Shown: piece after piece, positions 14,095 to 21,891 of the stretch
Numbering within the stretch: the first letter of the stretch is position 1
How the letters are laid out: every line of letters starts with the position of its first letter
Assembly: GCA_025463305.1 (NCBI GenBank)
Contig: JAOBWK010000004.1
Location: forward strand, 1 to 23,901
DNA from: Ilumatobacteraceae bacterium
Lineage (GTDB): Bacteria; Actinomycetota; Acidimicrobiia; Acidimicrobiales; Ilumatobacteraceae
Reading direction: 5' to 3'
DNA: 23,901 nt
Position numbers and translations under genes: made by a program
The notes under the pieces: model-generated
Databases searched by the model: none
What the model was told of the DNA's origin: nothing
Seen by the model: the letters and a program-made list of their open reading frames with translations, nothing else

Positions 14095-14908
14095 GACGAT
14101 GAACCGACCCGATGCAGGACGTGGCGATTGGAACCCCCAGCAGTACGGCAAGTTCGCCGACGAGCGATCCCAGCCGTTCCGCGACCTGCTGGCCCTGATC
14201 CAGCCGAGCCCGATCGAGCGCGCCGTCGACCTCGGCTGTGGGTCGGGTGAGCTGACGGCGCTGGCTGCCGCCCAGCTCGATGTCGGGGCGATCACCGGAC
14301 TCGACAACTCGCCGGCGATGCTCGCCGCCGCGGCCGTGCACGCCGGCGACGGGCTGTCGTTCGCCGACGCCGAGATCGGCTCGTGGACGTCCGCTCCGGT
14401 GTTCGATCTCGTCCTCGCCAACGCGTCGATGCAATGGGTGCCCGACCACGCCGGCGTGCTCGGCCGGTGGACCGCCGCGCTCCGGCCCGGGGGACAGCTC
14501 GCCGTGCAGGTCCCGGCGAACGCGGCGATGCCGTCGCACCGCATCGCCGGCGAGGTGGCCAGGGAGGAGCCGTTCCTGTCGGCGTTCGGCCCGGCCGGGC
14601 CGCCGCCGGATCCGGTGGGCGAGAACGTGCTCACGCCCGAGGCCTACGCCTCACTGCTGTACGGCCTCGGCTTCGAGGCCCAGCACGTGCGGCTGCAGGT
14701 GTACCCACATGTCCTGGCGAACACTCACGCCGTGGTCGAGTGGGTTCGCGGCACGACCTTGACCCGGTTCCAGAAGCTGCTCGAGCCGGCGCTGTTCGCC
14801 GAGTTCCTGCGCGCCTACGACGAGCGTCTGGTTGCCGAGGTCGGCGTTCACGAGCCGTACTTCTTCCCGTTCCGGCGGATCCTGATGTGGGGTCGGCTAC
14901 CGGGCTGA
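14093..14908 (+). CDS. SAM-dependent methyltransferase, trans-aconitate 2-methyltransferase-like
   Basis: The 271-residue class I methyltransferase has the SAM motif VDLGCGSGELTALAA, the acidic second strand GLDNSPAML and the FDLVLANASMQWVPDH motif that is characteristic of the Tam family, followed by LRPGGQLAVQVPAN. Tam methylates trans-aconitate, a spontaneous isomer of the citric-acid-cycle intermediate, and the N-terminal DWNPQQYGKFADERSQPF block plus the C-terminal FPFRRILMWGRLPG also match that family. The 271-residue length is close to the usual 250-260. GTG 14093 lies at the predicted +1; ATG 14099 two codons on is an equal alternative. The gene abuts the truncated stress-protein remnant in a divergent arrangement and is the last of the accessory region before dapA. 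Confidence 0.88.
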   Translation: MTMNRPDAGRGDWNPQQYGKFADERSQPFRDLLALIQPSPIERAVDLGCGSGELTALAAAQLDVGAITGLDNSPAMLAAAAVHAGDGLSFADAEIGSWTSAPVFDLVLANASMQWVPDHAGVLGRWTAALRPGGQLAVQVPANAAMPSHRIAGEVAREEPFLSAFGPAGPPPDPVGENVLTPEAYASLLYGLGFEAQHVRLQVYPHVLANTHAVVEWVRGTTLTRFQKLLEPALFAEFLRAYDERLVAEVGVHEPYFFPFRRILMWGRLPG

Positions 14909-15030
14909 GGCGCCACGGCGCTGACCTGGTCGAAACGTGCCAGGCGATGCCGAAAATGAAACGTCAATGCAGCGTGCGGGGTAGCGCAGCGAGGCGCAAG
15001 AATGTCCGTCGGACGCTGGTGTCCGCTGGG

Positions 15031-15036
15031 AAGGGA
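15031..15036 (+). promoter_or_regulatory. Ribosome binding site of dapA
   Basis: AAGGGA lies 8 nt before ATG 15045 and fixes the dapA start. The rest of 14909-15044 shows only a short 5-bp palindrome (GTCCG-T-CGGAC, 15004-15014); I see no convincing -10, riboswitch or terminator. Confidence 0.6.
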
Positions 15037-15044
15037 ATGCACTG

Positions 15045-15959
15045 ATGGCACGTTTCGGTCGGGTACTCACGGCGATGGTCACCCCGATGAACGACGACGG
15101 TTCGCTGAACCTCGACGTCGCCCAGCAGCTGGCGCGCTACCTCCAGGACCACGGCAACGACGGCCTCGTCGTCGCCGGCACCACGGGTGAGGCGCCCGTG
15201 CTCACCGACGACGAACGGCTCTCACTGTTCGCCGCGGTGATCGAGGCCGTCACGATCCCCGTCATCGCCGGCTCGGGCACGAACGACACGGCGCACTCGA
15301 TCCACCTCACCAAGGAGGCCGCCGCGCTCGGCGCGGCCGGCACGCTCGGCCTCTGCCCGTACTACAACCGTCCGTCGCAGGCAGGCATCGAGGCGCACCT
15401 CCGGGCGATGGCCGCGGCCACCGATCTGCCGATGATGATCTACGACATCCCGGTGCGCACCGGGCGCAAGATCCTCACCTCCACCCTGTTGCGGCTGTTC
15501 CGCGAGGTGCCGAACATCGTCGCCCTCAAGGACGCGGCGGGGAACCCGGGCGAGACGGCGTCGTTGATCAGCAGCGCGCCGGAGGGCGTCGAGGTCTACA
15601 GCGGCGACGACGGGATGACCCTGCCGCTGCTGGCCAGCGGGGCCGTGGGCACCGTCGGCGTGGCCACCCATTGGCTGGGCGACGACCACCAGCAGATGTT
15701 CGACCTGTGGGACAAGGGCGACACGATCGGCGCCCGGCTGGTCAACAGCCGGATGCTGGAGAGCTTCGCGTTCGAGACCGGCGACGACGCCCCGAACCCG
15801 CTGCCGTCGAAGGCGATGATGCGCCACCTGGGCATTCCGGTCGGCCAGGCCCGCCTGCCGATGGGCGACGCGCCGGCCTTCGTCGAGGAGCGAGCGCCGC
15901 AAGTGTGGGACAACCTGGCACGATGGAGGGATGCATTCCCCCTCCGCCCTCAGCCATGA
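15045..15959 (+). CDS. dapA: 4-hydroxy-tetrahydrodipicolinate synthase
   Basis: DapA condenses pyruvate with aspartate semialdehyde, the first committed step to diaminopimelate and lysine. The 304-residue TIM-barrel product shows the Schiff-base Lys162 in NIVALKDAAGN, Tyr133 in MIYDIPVRTG, and the pyruvate-binding GTTGEAPVL (45-53), where the Thr pair is Thr46-Thr47. YYNRP (106-110) is the conserved dimer-interface/catalytic-triad Tyr region. The start has a good ribosome binding site. Its partner dapB lies about 12 kb upstream. RNase J follows 12 bases after the stop, so they are probably co-transcribed, as in other actinobacteria. Confidence 0.97.
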   Translation: MARFGRVLTAMVTPMNDDGSLNLDVAQQLARYLQDHGNDGLVVAGTTGEAPVLTDDERLSLFAAVIEAVTIPVIAGSGTNDTAHSIHLTKEAAALGAAGTLGLCPYYNRPSQAGIEAHLRAMAAATDLPMMIYDIPVRTGRKILTSTLLRLFREVPNIVALKDAAGNPGETASLISSAPEGVEVYSGDDGMTLPLLASGAVGTVGVATHWLGDDHQQMFDLWDKGDTIGARLVNSRMLESFAFETGDDAPNPLPSKAMMRHLGIPVGQARLPMGDAPAFVEERAPQVWDNLARWRDAFPLRPQP

Positions 15960-15971
15960 TCTGAGTCGTTC

Positions 15972-17633
15972 GTGACCGCATCCGTCAAGATCACGTTCCT
16001 CGGCGGCCTCGGTGAGATCGGCCGCAACTGCATGGCCATCGAGCAGGAGGGCAAGGTCCTGCTCATCGACTGCGGGTTGATGTTCCCCGACGCCGACATG
16101 CACGGCATCGATCTGGTCCTGCCCGACTTCACCTGGCTGCGTGAGAACAAGGACCGCGTGGTCGGCTGCGTCGCCACCCACGGCCACGAGGACCACGTCG
16201 GTGCGCTGCAGTACCTGCTGCGCGAGCTGAGCTTCCCGATCTTCGGCTCGGCGGTCACGCTCGGCTTGGCCCGCAACCGCATCGAGGAGGCCGGCCTGCT
16301 CGGCCGCACCGAGCTCGTCGTCGTCAAGGACGGCGAGCGGCGCAAGATCGGACCGTTCGACGTCGAGTTCATCCCCGTCACGCACAGCGTGCCCCACGCC
16401 CACGCGGTGGTGGTGCACACGCCGCAGGGCGTCATCGTCCACTCCGGCGACTTCAAGCTCGACCTCACGCCGGTCGACGGGCGGCGCACCGACCTCGCCC
16501 GGCTCGGCGCGATCTCGTCCGCCGAGGGCGTGCGCGTGCTGCTCGCCGACAGCACCAACTCCGAGGAAGCCGGCCATGCGCCGAGCGAGAAGGCCGTCGG
16601 CGCGGTGCTGCGTGCGATCTTTGCCGAGCAGCACGGACGGCGGATCATCACCGCCAGCTTCGCCAGCCACCTGCATCGCATCCAGCAGATCGCCGATGCC
16701 GCCATCGCCAACGGGCGCATCGTCGCCACGCTGGGCCTCAGCATCAAGAAGAACGTGCGGATGGGTCGCGAGCTCGGCATCCTGCACATCCCCGACGCCT
16801 CGCTGATTGACATCGAAGAGGCCGACAAGTATCCGCCGGAGAAGCTCTGCATCGTGTCCACCGGCTCGCAGGGCGAGCCGATGTCGGCGCTCGGCCTGTT
16901 GGCCCGCGGCGAGAACCGCTGGGTCAAGGTCGGCGACAACGACACCGTCATCCTCAGCAGCCACGCCATCCCCGGCAACGAGAGCAACGTCAACCGGGTC
17001 ATCGACGGCCTGCTCCGCGCGGGCGTCGAGGTCATCCACAGTGGCGTCGCCGACGTGCACGCCACCGGCCACGCCCAGGCCGACGAGATCAAGACATACC
17101 TGTCCATCGTGCAACCCGAGTTCTACGTCCCGATCCACGGCGAGTACCGCCACCTGGTCGCCAACTCCAAGCTCGGCGTGGTGATGGGGGTCAAGCCGCA
17201 GAACGTGCTGCTCTGCGAGGACGGCGACGTGCTGACGCTCAGCGACAAGGGTCTGGCGCCGACGGGGCGGGTGCCGGCCGGCTACCTGTACGTCGACGGC
17301 ATCGTCGGCGACGTCGGCCAGGGGGTGCTGCGCGACCGCAAGGTGCTCTCCGAAGAGGGTGTCGTCGTGGTCGTCGTCACCGTCGACATCCAGTCGGGGA
17401 AGGTGCTGACCGGCCCGGAGATCATCACCCGTGGCTGGGTCTACGCGCCCGAGGCCGAGGATCTGCTCGACGAGGCGTGCGACCGGGTCGCCGACGCGAT
17501 CGAGGCCGCGCTGGCCAAGGGCGAGCGCAACGTGGATGCGCTCGAGCGCGATGTGCGGCGCGCGGCCGGCAAGTTCGTCAGCGAGCGCACCAAGCGCCGT
17601 CCGATGATCGTGCCCGTCGTGATGGAGGCGTGA
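15972..17633 (+). CDS. rnj: Ribonuclease J
   Basis: RNase J is a metallo-beta-lactamase/beta-CASP enzyme with 5'-3' exonuclease and endonuclease activity in mRNA turnover and rRNA maturation. The 553-residue product has the zinc motif HGHEDH (70-75), further ligands in VTHSVPHA and HSGDFKLD, the beta-CASP motif with DSTN and FASHLHRIQQ, and VSTGSQGEP. VDVHATGHAQADE-type sequence (seen as VADVHATGHAQADE) holds the later conserved His. The C-terminal domain continues to residue 553, full length for the family. The start is GTG 15972, 12 bases after dapA, with homology from the third codon (KITFLGGLGEIG). Together with PNPase it represents the RNA-decay theme of this chromosomal block. Confidence 0.97.
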   Translation: MTASVKITFLGGLGEIGRNCMAIEQEGKVLLIDCGLMFPDADMHGIDLVLPDFTWLRENKDRVVGCVATHGHEDHVGALQYLLRELSFPIFGSAVTLGLARNRIEEAGLLGRTELVVVKDGERRKIGPFDVEFIPVTHSVPHAHAVVVHTPQGVIVHSGDFKLDLTPVDGRRTDLARLGAISSAEGVRVLLADSTNSEEAGHAPSEKAVGAVLRAIFAEQHGRRIITASFASHLHRIQQIADAAIANGRIVATLGLSIKKNVRMGRELGILHIPDASLIDIEEADKYPPEKLCIVSTGSQGEPMSALGLLARGENRWVKVGDNDTVILSSHAIPGNESNVNRVIDGLLRAGVEVIHSGVADVHATGHAQADEIKTYLSIVQPEFYVPIHGEYRHLVANSKLGVVMGVKPQNVLLCEDGDVLTLSDKGLAPTGRVPAGYLYVDGIVGDVGQGVLRDRKVLSEEGVVVVVVTVDIQSGKVLTGPEIITRGWVYAPEAEDLLDEACDRVADAIEAALAKGERNVDALERDVRRAAGKFVSERTKRRPMIVPVVMEA

Positions 17634-17651
17634 TCACGTGAGGCCACTCCC

Positions 17652-18224
17652 ATGAGATCGCTGCTGGTCGCGGCGTGCATCGTGGTGGCCGCCGCAGGTT
17701 GCTCCAGCTCGAGCTCCACCTCGTCGACGACGAAGGCGGCGGACACGACGGCCCCGACCATCCCGGTCGGCAAGGCACCCGTCCTGCTCGACAAGATCCG
17801 CCCTGCCATCGCCGCGCTCGAAGCGAAGCTGGGCGGCCCGCAGCGGTACTTCGAGGTCAACGCCACGGTCACACTCGTCAACCTGTTCGTCGCCACCGAG
17901 GGTGGCACCCAGGCGGTCGCCTACGTGTACGACGCCGACGGCAAGCTCGAGCCGCCCGCTGCGGCACAGCCGGCGAGCGGCCCGACCTTCGCCGCGTCCG
18001 ACGCCACCTTCGACGAGACCAAGGTCATGGCACTCACGGTGGCCAACCTGCCGACGTCGACGTTCCTGCGGTTCTCGGTGACGGGCACTGCCACGGGTGG
18101 GGTCTCGTACGGGATCCTTGCCCAGTCCGAGCTCGGCACGCAGTTCCAGGTGACGGTGGGGCCGACGGGCAACGTGCTGGGAACGGACCAGCTCACGACC
18201 ACCGGATCCACGCCCGGATCCTGA
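17652..18224 (+). CDS. Small lipoprotein of unknown function
   Basis: The 190-residue product starts with a short signal sequence and lipobox VVAAAGC, placing the lipidated Cys at residue 17, then a Ser/Thr-rich tether (SSSSSTSSTTKAADTT). The remaining about 150 residues resemble no family I recognise. It begins with helix-like PVLLDKIRPAIAALEAKLGG and continues with strand-rich sequence (YFEVNATVTLVNLFVAT, AVAYVYDADGKLEPP). This layout resembles small actinobacterial lipoproteins with a helix followed by a beta-sheet, such as the LppX/LprG or Lpp20-like lipid-binding folds, but that is only a guess. It sits 18 bases after rnj and could be co-transcribed. ATG 17652 is supported by the signal sequence; the upstream GAGG is a weak ribosome binding site. 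Confidence 0.82.
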   Translation: MRSLLVAACIVVAAAGCSSSSSTSSTTKAADTTAPTIPVGKAPVLLDKIRPAIAALEAKLGGPQRYFEVNATVTLVNLFVATEGGTQAVAYVYDADGKLEPPAAAQPASGPTFAASDATFDETKVMALTVANLPTSTFLRFSVTGTATGGVSYGILAQSELGTQFQVTVGPTGNVLGTDQLTTTGSTPGS

Positions 18225-18275
18225 CCGAGACCTCGCTCGGACGGTGCATGGCGCCGGGTGCGCGCGCCCCCTTGG

Positions 18276-18281
18276 TACGTT
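18276..18281 (+). promoter_or_regulatory. Candidate -10 of ftsK
   Basis: TACGTT (18276-18281), in the context TTGGTACGTT, fits TAnnnT and ends 7 nt before ATG 18289, so transcription may start at the ATG. There is no Shine-Dalgarno sequence before the ATG and no convincing -35. Confidence 0.42.
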
Positions 18282-18288
18282 GACGTCC

Positions 18289-20796
18289 ATGGCCACGTGG
18301 GGGAGCAAGCCCCGGAGCACCAGGTCGAGCCGATCGACCACGCCCGCACGCTCCACCCCTGCGCGCTCCACACCTGCTCGCTCGCTCGAGAAGGTCAGCT
18401 CGTCGAAGGCGCTCGCCACCCGGGATGACATCAGCGGGCCGATCCGCCGCGGCGATCAGGCCCGGGCCGAGCTGCGCGACGCGGTCAGCGGTCGCGAGCA
18501 CGAGTTCATCGGCGTGGCGTTCGTGTTCGGCGGCATCCTCGTCGGTCTGGCCATCTACCTCAAGCTGGCCGGCATCCTCGGCCGCGCCCTGGCCAGCGCG
18601 CTCGGGTTCCTGGTCGGGCTCGGTCGGTTCGCGGTGCCGGTCGTGCTGGTGATGATCGGGGTTGCGCTGGTGCGCACCGGCCGCAGCGAGCACCGCTTCC
18701 GCCTCATCGCCGGCTGGGGCGCCATCACCATCGCCGGGCTCGGCCTGCTCCACGTCGGCCGCTCGCACGACGTCGGCATCACCGGCAACAGCGACGTGCT
18801 GAAGCGGGCGGGCGGGTTCTTCGGTTCGATCATCGCCGTGCCGATCAGCGCCCTGATCGGCACCATCGGCGCCGTCGTGCTGCTCATCGCGATCGGCGTC
18901 GGTGGTGTGCTGCTCATCTCCAACCAGAGCGTGCGCACCATCATGGCCAGGGTCAGCTCGTCGATGGGCGCGCTGGGCGGTTTGGCGGTGCCCGTCGGGC
19001 GTGCCGCGCGCCGTGCCGTCGACGACATGTCGACGCTGTCCAGCGAGCGCGTGCCCCAGCTCGACGCCGGCCCGGCGCCACAGATCTACGACGCCGACTC
19101 CGAGGAGGTCGACGAGCCTGCTCCGCCGAAGGCGCCTCGCGCGAAGAAGGCCGCTGCGCCGGTGGATCCGCTGCTCGCCACGGTGTCCGGCGCCGCCGAA
19201 CAGGTCGAGCTACCCCTCGGTCCCGGCGCACAGAAGGGTCAGTGGGTGCTGCCGCCCGGCAGCTTCCTCAACCGCTCCGGCGTGCAGACCATCAACAAGG
19301 AAGAGGTCGAGGCGCGCGGTCGCACCCTCGTCGACTCGCTGAACTCCCACGGTGTCGAGGTCAAGCTTGTCGGGATGACGGTTGGCCCCACGGTCACCCG
19401 CTACGAGCTCGAGCTCGGCAGCGGTGTGAAGGTCGCCCGCGTCACCAGCCTCAACCGCGACATCGCCTATGCGATGGCCGCCATCGACGTGCGCATCCTG
19501 GCGCCCATCCCCGGTCGCTCGGCGATCGGTGTCGAGGTGCCGAACCACACCCGCCAGCTGGTCTCGCTCGGCGACATCATGACCTCGCCCGAGGCCAAGG
19601 TCGCCTCGCACCCGCTCGACGTGGCCGTCGGCAAGGACATCGCCGGCCGCTCCGTGTTCCTCAACCTGGCCACCACGCCGCACCTGCTCATCGCCGGCGC
19701 GACGGGCGCAGGCAAGTCCAGCGGCATCAACTGCATCATCACCTCGCTGCTGATGCGGTCCACGCCGGAACAGGTCAAGCTGATCCTCATCGACCCGAAG
19801 CAGGTCGAGATGGGGCAGTACAACAAGCTGCCGCACCTGCTCACCCAGCCGGTCACGAATCCGAAGAAAGCGGCCAACGCGCTGCAATGGGCGTGCAAGG
19901 AGATGGACCGCCGCTACGACGTGCTGTTCGAGGTCGGCTTCCGCGACATCGGGGGCTACAACGCAGCGTTCGATCGTGGCGAGCTCACACCCGACCCGTC
20001 ACTCGGCGACCTCGACGGCGAGACCACGCCCGAGAACGCGCCGAAGCGGATGGAGTACATCGTCGTCGTGGTCGACGAGCTCAACGACCTGATGATGGTG
20101 GCCGCGCGTGACGTCGAGGAGAGCATCACCCGCATCGCCCAGAAGGCCCGCGCCGTCGGCATCCACCTCATCATCGCCACCCAGCGGCCGAGCGTGAACG
20201 TCATCACCGGCGTCATCAAGGCCAACGTGCCGGCCCGCATGGCGTTCGCCGTCAGCAGCCTCACCGACAGCCGCGTCATCCTCGACCAGCCGGGTGCGGA
20301 GAAGCTCGTCGGCAAGGGCGACATGTTGCTGCTCCCCGGCAACTCCAACGTCGCCCAGCGCATCCAGGGCTCGTTCGTCAGCGAGGAAGAGGTCCGCAAG
20401 GTCGTCGGCCATTGGCGTCGCCAGGCGCCCGAGATCACGTACGTGTCCGGTGTCGAGGGCGACGAGGACGACGGCGGCGCAGCCGGCCTGTTCGCCGGCA
20501 GCGGCAGTCGTGGCCCGAGTGGCAGTGGCGGCGGCGGTGCGTCCAGTGACGATGACGACGACGACCTGATGCGCCAGGCGATGGAACTGGTCGTGCGCAG
20601 CCAGCTCGGCTCCACGTCGATGCTGCAGCGCAAGCTGAAGGTCGGCTTCGCCCGTGCCGGGCGCATCATGGACCTGCTCGAACAGGGCGGCATCGTCGGC
20701 CCCAGCGAGGGCTCCAAGGCCCGCGCCGTGCTGATGACGGTCGAGGAGTTCGAGCTGATGCAGGAGAACGACCGCAAGCGCTTCGACGACATCTGA
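18289..20796 (+). CDS. ftsK: DNA translocase FtsK/SpoIIIE family
   Basis: FtsK pumps chromosomal DNA through the division septum. The 835-residue product has an Arg/Ser/Pro-rich cytoplasmic N-terminus, then about four membrane helices (for example FIGVAFVFGGILVGLAIYL and SIIAVPISALIGTIGAVVLL). A linker rich in Pro, Ala and Lys leads to the motor, which opens with GVQTINKEEVEARGRTL. Walker A is GATGAGKSS (470-478), Walker B reads VVVVDELNDLMM (family form usually DEF/LADLMM), and the ATQRPSVNVITGVIKANVP and LPGNSNVAQRIQG blocks are canonical. After an acidic linker (DDDDDD) comes the gamma winged-helix domain (SSTSMLQRKL-type segment QLGSTSMLQRKLKVGFARAG), which reads DNA orientation motifs. 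The ATG at 18289 fits the -10 spacing; frame upstream of it has no support. Confidence 0.95.
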   Translation: MATWGSKPRSTRSSRSTTPARSTPARSTPARSLEKVSSSKALATRDDISGPIRRGDQARAELRDAVSGREHEFIGVAFVFGGILVGLAIYLKLAGILGRALASALGFLVGLGRFAVPVVLVMIGVALVRTGRSEHRFRLIAGWGAITIAGLGLLHVGRSHDVGITGNSDVLKRAGGFFGSIIAVPISALIGTIGAVVLLIAIGVGGVLLISNQSVRTIMARVSSSMGALGGLAVPVGRAARRAVDDMSTLSSERVPQLDAGPAPQIYDADSEEVDEPAPPKAPRAKKAAAPVDPLLATVSGAAEQVELPLGPGAQKGQWVLPPGSFLNRSGVQTINKEEVEARGRTLVDSLNSHGVEVKLVGMTVGPTVTRYELELGSGVKVARVTSLNRDIAYAMAAIDVRILAPIPGRSAIGVEVPNHTRQLVSLGDIMTSPEAKVASHPLDVAVGKDIAGRSVFLNLATTPHLLIAGATGAGKSSGINCIITSLLMRSTPEQVKLILIDPKQVEMGQYNKLPHLLTQPVTNPKKAANALQWACKEMDRRYDVLFEVGFRDIGGYNAAFDRGELTPDPSLGDLDGETTPENAPKRMEYIVVVVDELNDLMMVAARDVEESITRIAQKARAVGIHLIIATQRPSVNVITGVIKANVPARMAFAVSSLTDSRVILDQPGAEKLVGKGDMLLLPGNSNVAQRIQGSFVSEEEVRKVVGHWRRQAPEITYVSGVEGDEDDGGAAGLFAGSGSRGPSGSGGGGASSDDDDDDLMRQAMELVVRSQLGSTSMLQRKLKVGFARAGRIMDLLEQGGIVGPSEGSKARAVLMTVEEFELMQENDRKRFDDI
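18343..18387 (+). repeat. Three tandem 15-bp units in the FtsK N-terminus
   Basis: In-frame units encode PARST, PARST and PARSL. They form a low-complexity, positively charged stretch ahead of the first membrane helix. Third-position differences show they are not identical copies. Confidence 0.7.
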
Positions 20797-20834
20797 GCCG
20801 TGTTCGGCCGGACCCGTCGGCTCGGCGTGCGGTG

Positions 20835-20840
20835 TAGGTT
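20835..20840 (+). promoter_or_regulatory. Candidate -10 of the SMP-30-like gene
   Basis: TAGGTT fits TAnnnT and is followed by AGAGGGGG, a good ribosome binding site close before ATG 20871. This is a leadered arrangement like that of the ABC transporter operon. It lies 38 bases after the ftsK stop, so the gene probably has its own transcript. Confidence 0.42.
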
Positions 20841-20870
20841 CCCTGCAGCACGTACGCAGAGGGGGTCTGC

Positions 20871-21809
20871 ATGTCACAGATGGAATTCGTCGAGATCACG
20901 TCGGGGCTGCGCTTTCCCGAGGGACCGATCGCGATGCCGGACGGATCGGTCATCGTCGTCGAGATGTTCGGGCCGCGCATCACGCGCGTGCTGCCCGACG
21001 GCACCAAGGAGACGATCGCCGAGGTGCCGGGTGGGCCCAACGGGTTGGCCATCGGCCCCGATGGCGCGCTCTACCTGTGCAACAACGGTGGCTGCTTCTC
21101 GCCGCTCGAGGTGGGGGAGTGGCTGCTGCCCGGGCCGTTCGATCCGCAGCGCTACATCGGCGGGCGGATCCAGCGCGTCGACATCGCCAGCGGCCAGGTC
21201 ACCGACCTGTACACCGAGTGCGACGGGCATCCGCTGCGCGCCCCGAACGACATCGTCTTCGATGCCGATGGAGGGATGTGGTTCACCGACCACGGCGTGC
21301 GCAACGAGGGGGCGCGCACCACGGATCTGTGCGGGATCTACTACGCGCTGCCCGACGGCTCGAAGATCACCGAGGTCGTCTACCCGACCGAGGCGCCGAA
21401 CGGCATCGGCCTGTCGCCCGACGGCACCCACGTGTATTGGGCCGAGACCTACACCGGCCGGGTCTATCAACGCGTCATCACCGCCCCTGGCGAGGTCGCC
21501 GCGGCCACACCGCTCGATCCGTCGTTGCTCGCCGGCCTCCCCGGGATGCAGCTGCTCGACTCCCTCGGTGTCGATGGGGAGGGCAACGTCTGCGTCGCCA
21601 CGCTGTCGAACGGCGGGATCACGGTGATCTCGCCCGACGGATCCAGCGTCGTGCACCACGCCACCGGCGATCCACTGACCACGAACATCTGCTTCGGCGA
21701 CGAGGACGGCAGCGGCGAGTACCGAACGGCGTACATCACGTGCTCGGGCTCGGGGAAGCTCGTCAAGACGCGCTGGCCGTACCGCGGTCTGCGGCTGAAC
21801 TTCATGTAG
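20871..21809 (+). CDS. SMP-30/gluconolactonase/LRE family protein
   Basis: The 312-residue product fits the six-bladed beta-propeller family that includes gluconolactonase, regucalcin and other lactone or ester hydrolases. Blade motifs repeat as GPDGALYLCNN, DADGGMWFTDHG, SPDGTHVYWAET and GEGNVCVATLSNG. The likely divalent-metal ligands are E17 (FPEGPIA), N177 (APNGIGLS) and D230 (LLDSLGVD). The conserved Asn126 (APNDIVFDADG) is also in place. No signal peptide, so it is cytosolic. Substrate is unknown; related actinobacterial proteins act on sugar lactones. ATG 20871 has a good ribosome binding site. It lies between ftsK and rimO, which are usually close neighbours. Confidence 0.9.
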   Translation: MSQMEFVEITSGLRFPEGPIAMPDGSVIVVEMFGPRITRVLPDGTKETIAEVPGGPNGLAIGPDGALYLCNNGGCFSPLEVGEWLLPGPFDPQRYIGGRIQRVDIASGQVTDLYTECDGHPLRAPNDIVFDADGGMWFTDHGVRNEGARTTDLCGIYYALPDGSKITEVVYPTEAPNGIGLSPDGTHVYWAETYTGRVYQRVITAPGEVAAATPLDPSLLAGLPGMQLLDSLGVDGEGNVCVATLSNGGITVISPDGSSVVHHATGDPLTTNICFGDEDGSGEYRTAYITCSGSGKLVKTRWPYRGLRLNFM

Positions 21810-21857
21810 GCCGCATGCCAGCGCATCCCGCCGCCGGGCGCGAGGTACCAACCGGTA

Positions 21858-21889
21858 ACCGACCGTCACTCAGGGACTGTCGGTAGGCT
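21858..21889 (+). promoter_or_regulatory. Inverted repeat and candidate -10 upstream of rimO
   Basis: ACCGAC (21858-21863) pairs with GTCGGT (21879-21884), extended inward by GTC/GAC after one mismatch. TAGGCT (21884-21889) is a TAnnnT -10 that ends 8 nt before GTG 21898. The repeat could be an operator or the terminator stem of the SMP-30-like gene; it lacks a T tract. Confidence 0.35.
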
Positions 21890-21891
21890 CG

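Noticed and set aside
14909..15044. Possible lysine riboswitch or small RNA before dapA
   Set aside because: The stretch is only 136 bases. I saw no set of conserved stems or a terminator, only a 5-bp palindrome and the ribosome binding site.
15222..17153. Long minus-strand open frame of over 600 codons opposite dapA and rnj
   Set aside because: High GC lengthens antisense frames. The plus-strand genes have full family motifs, and this frame shows only Val/Asp/Gly/Arg-rich low complexity.
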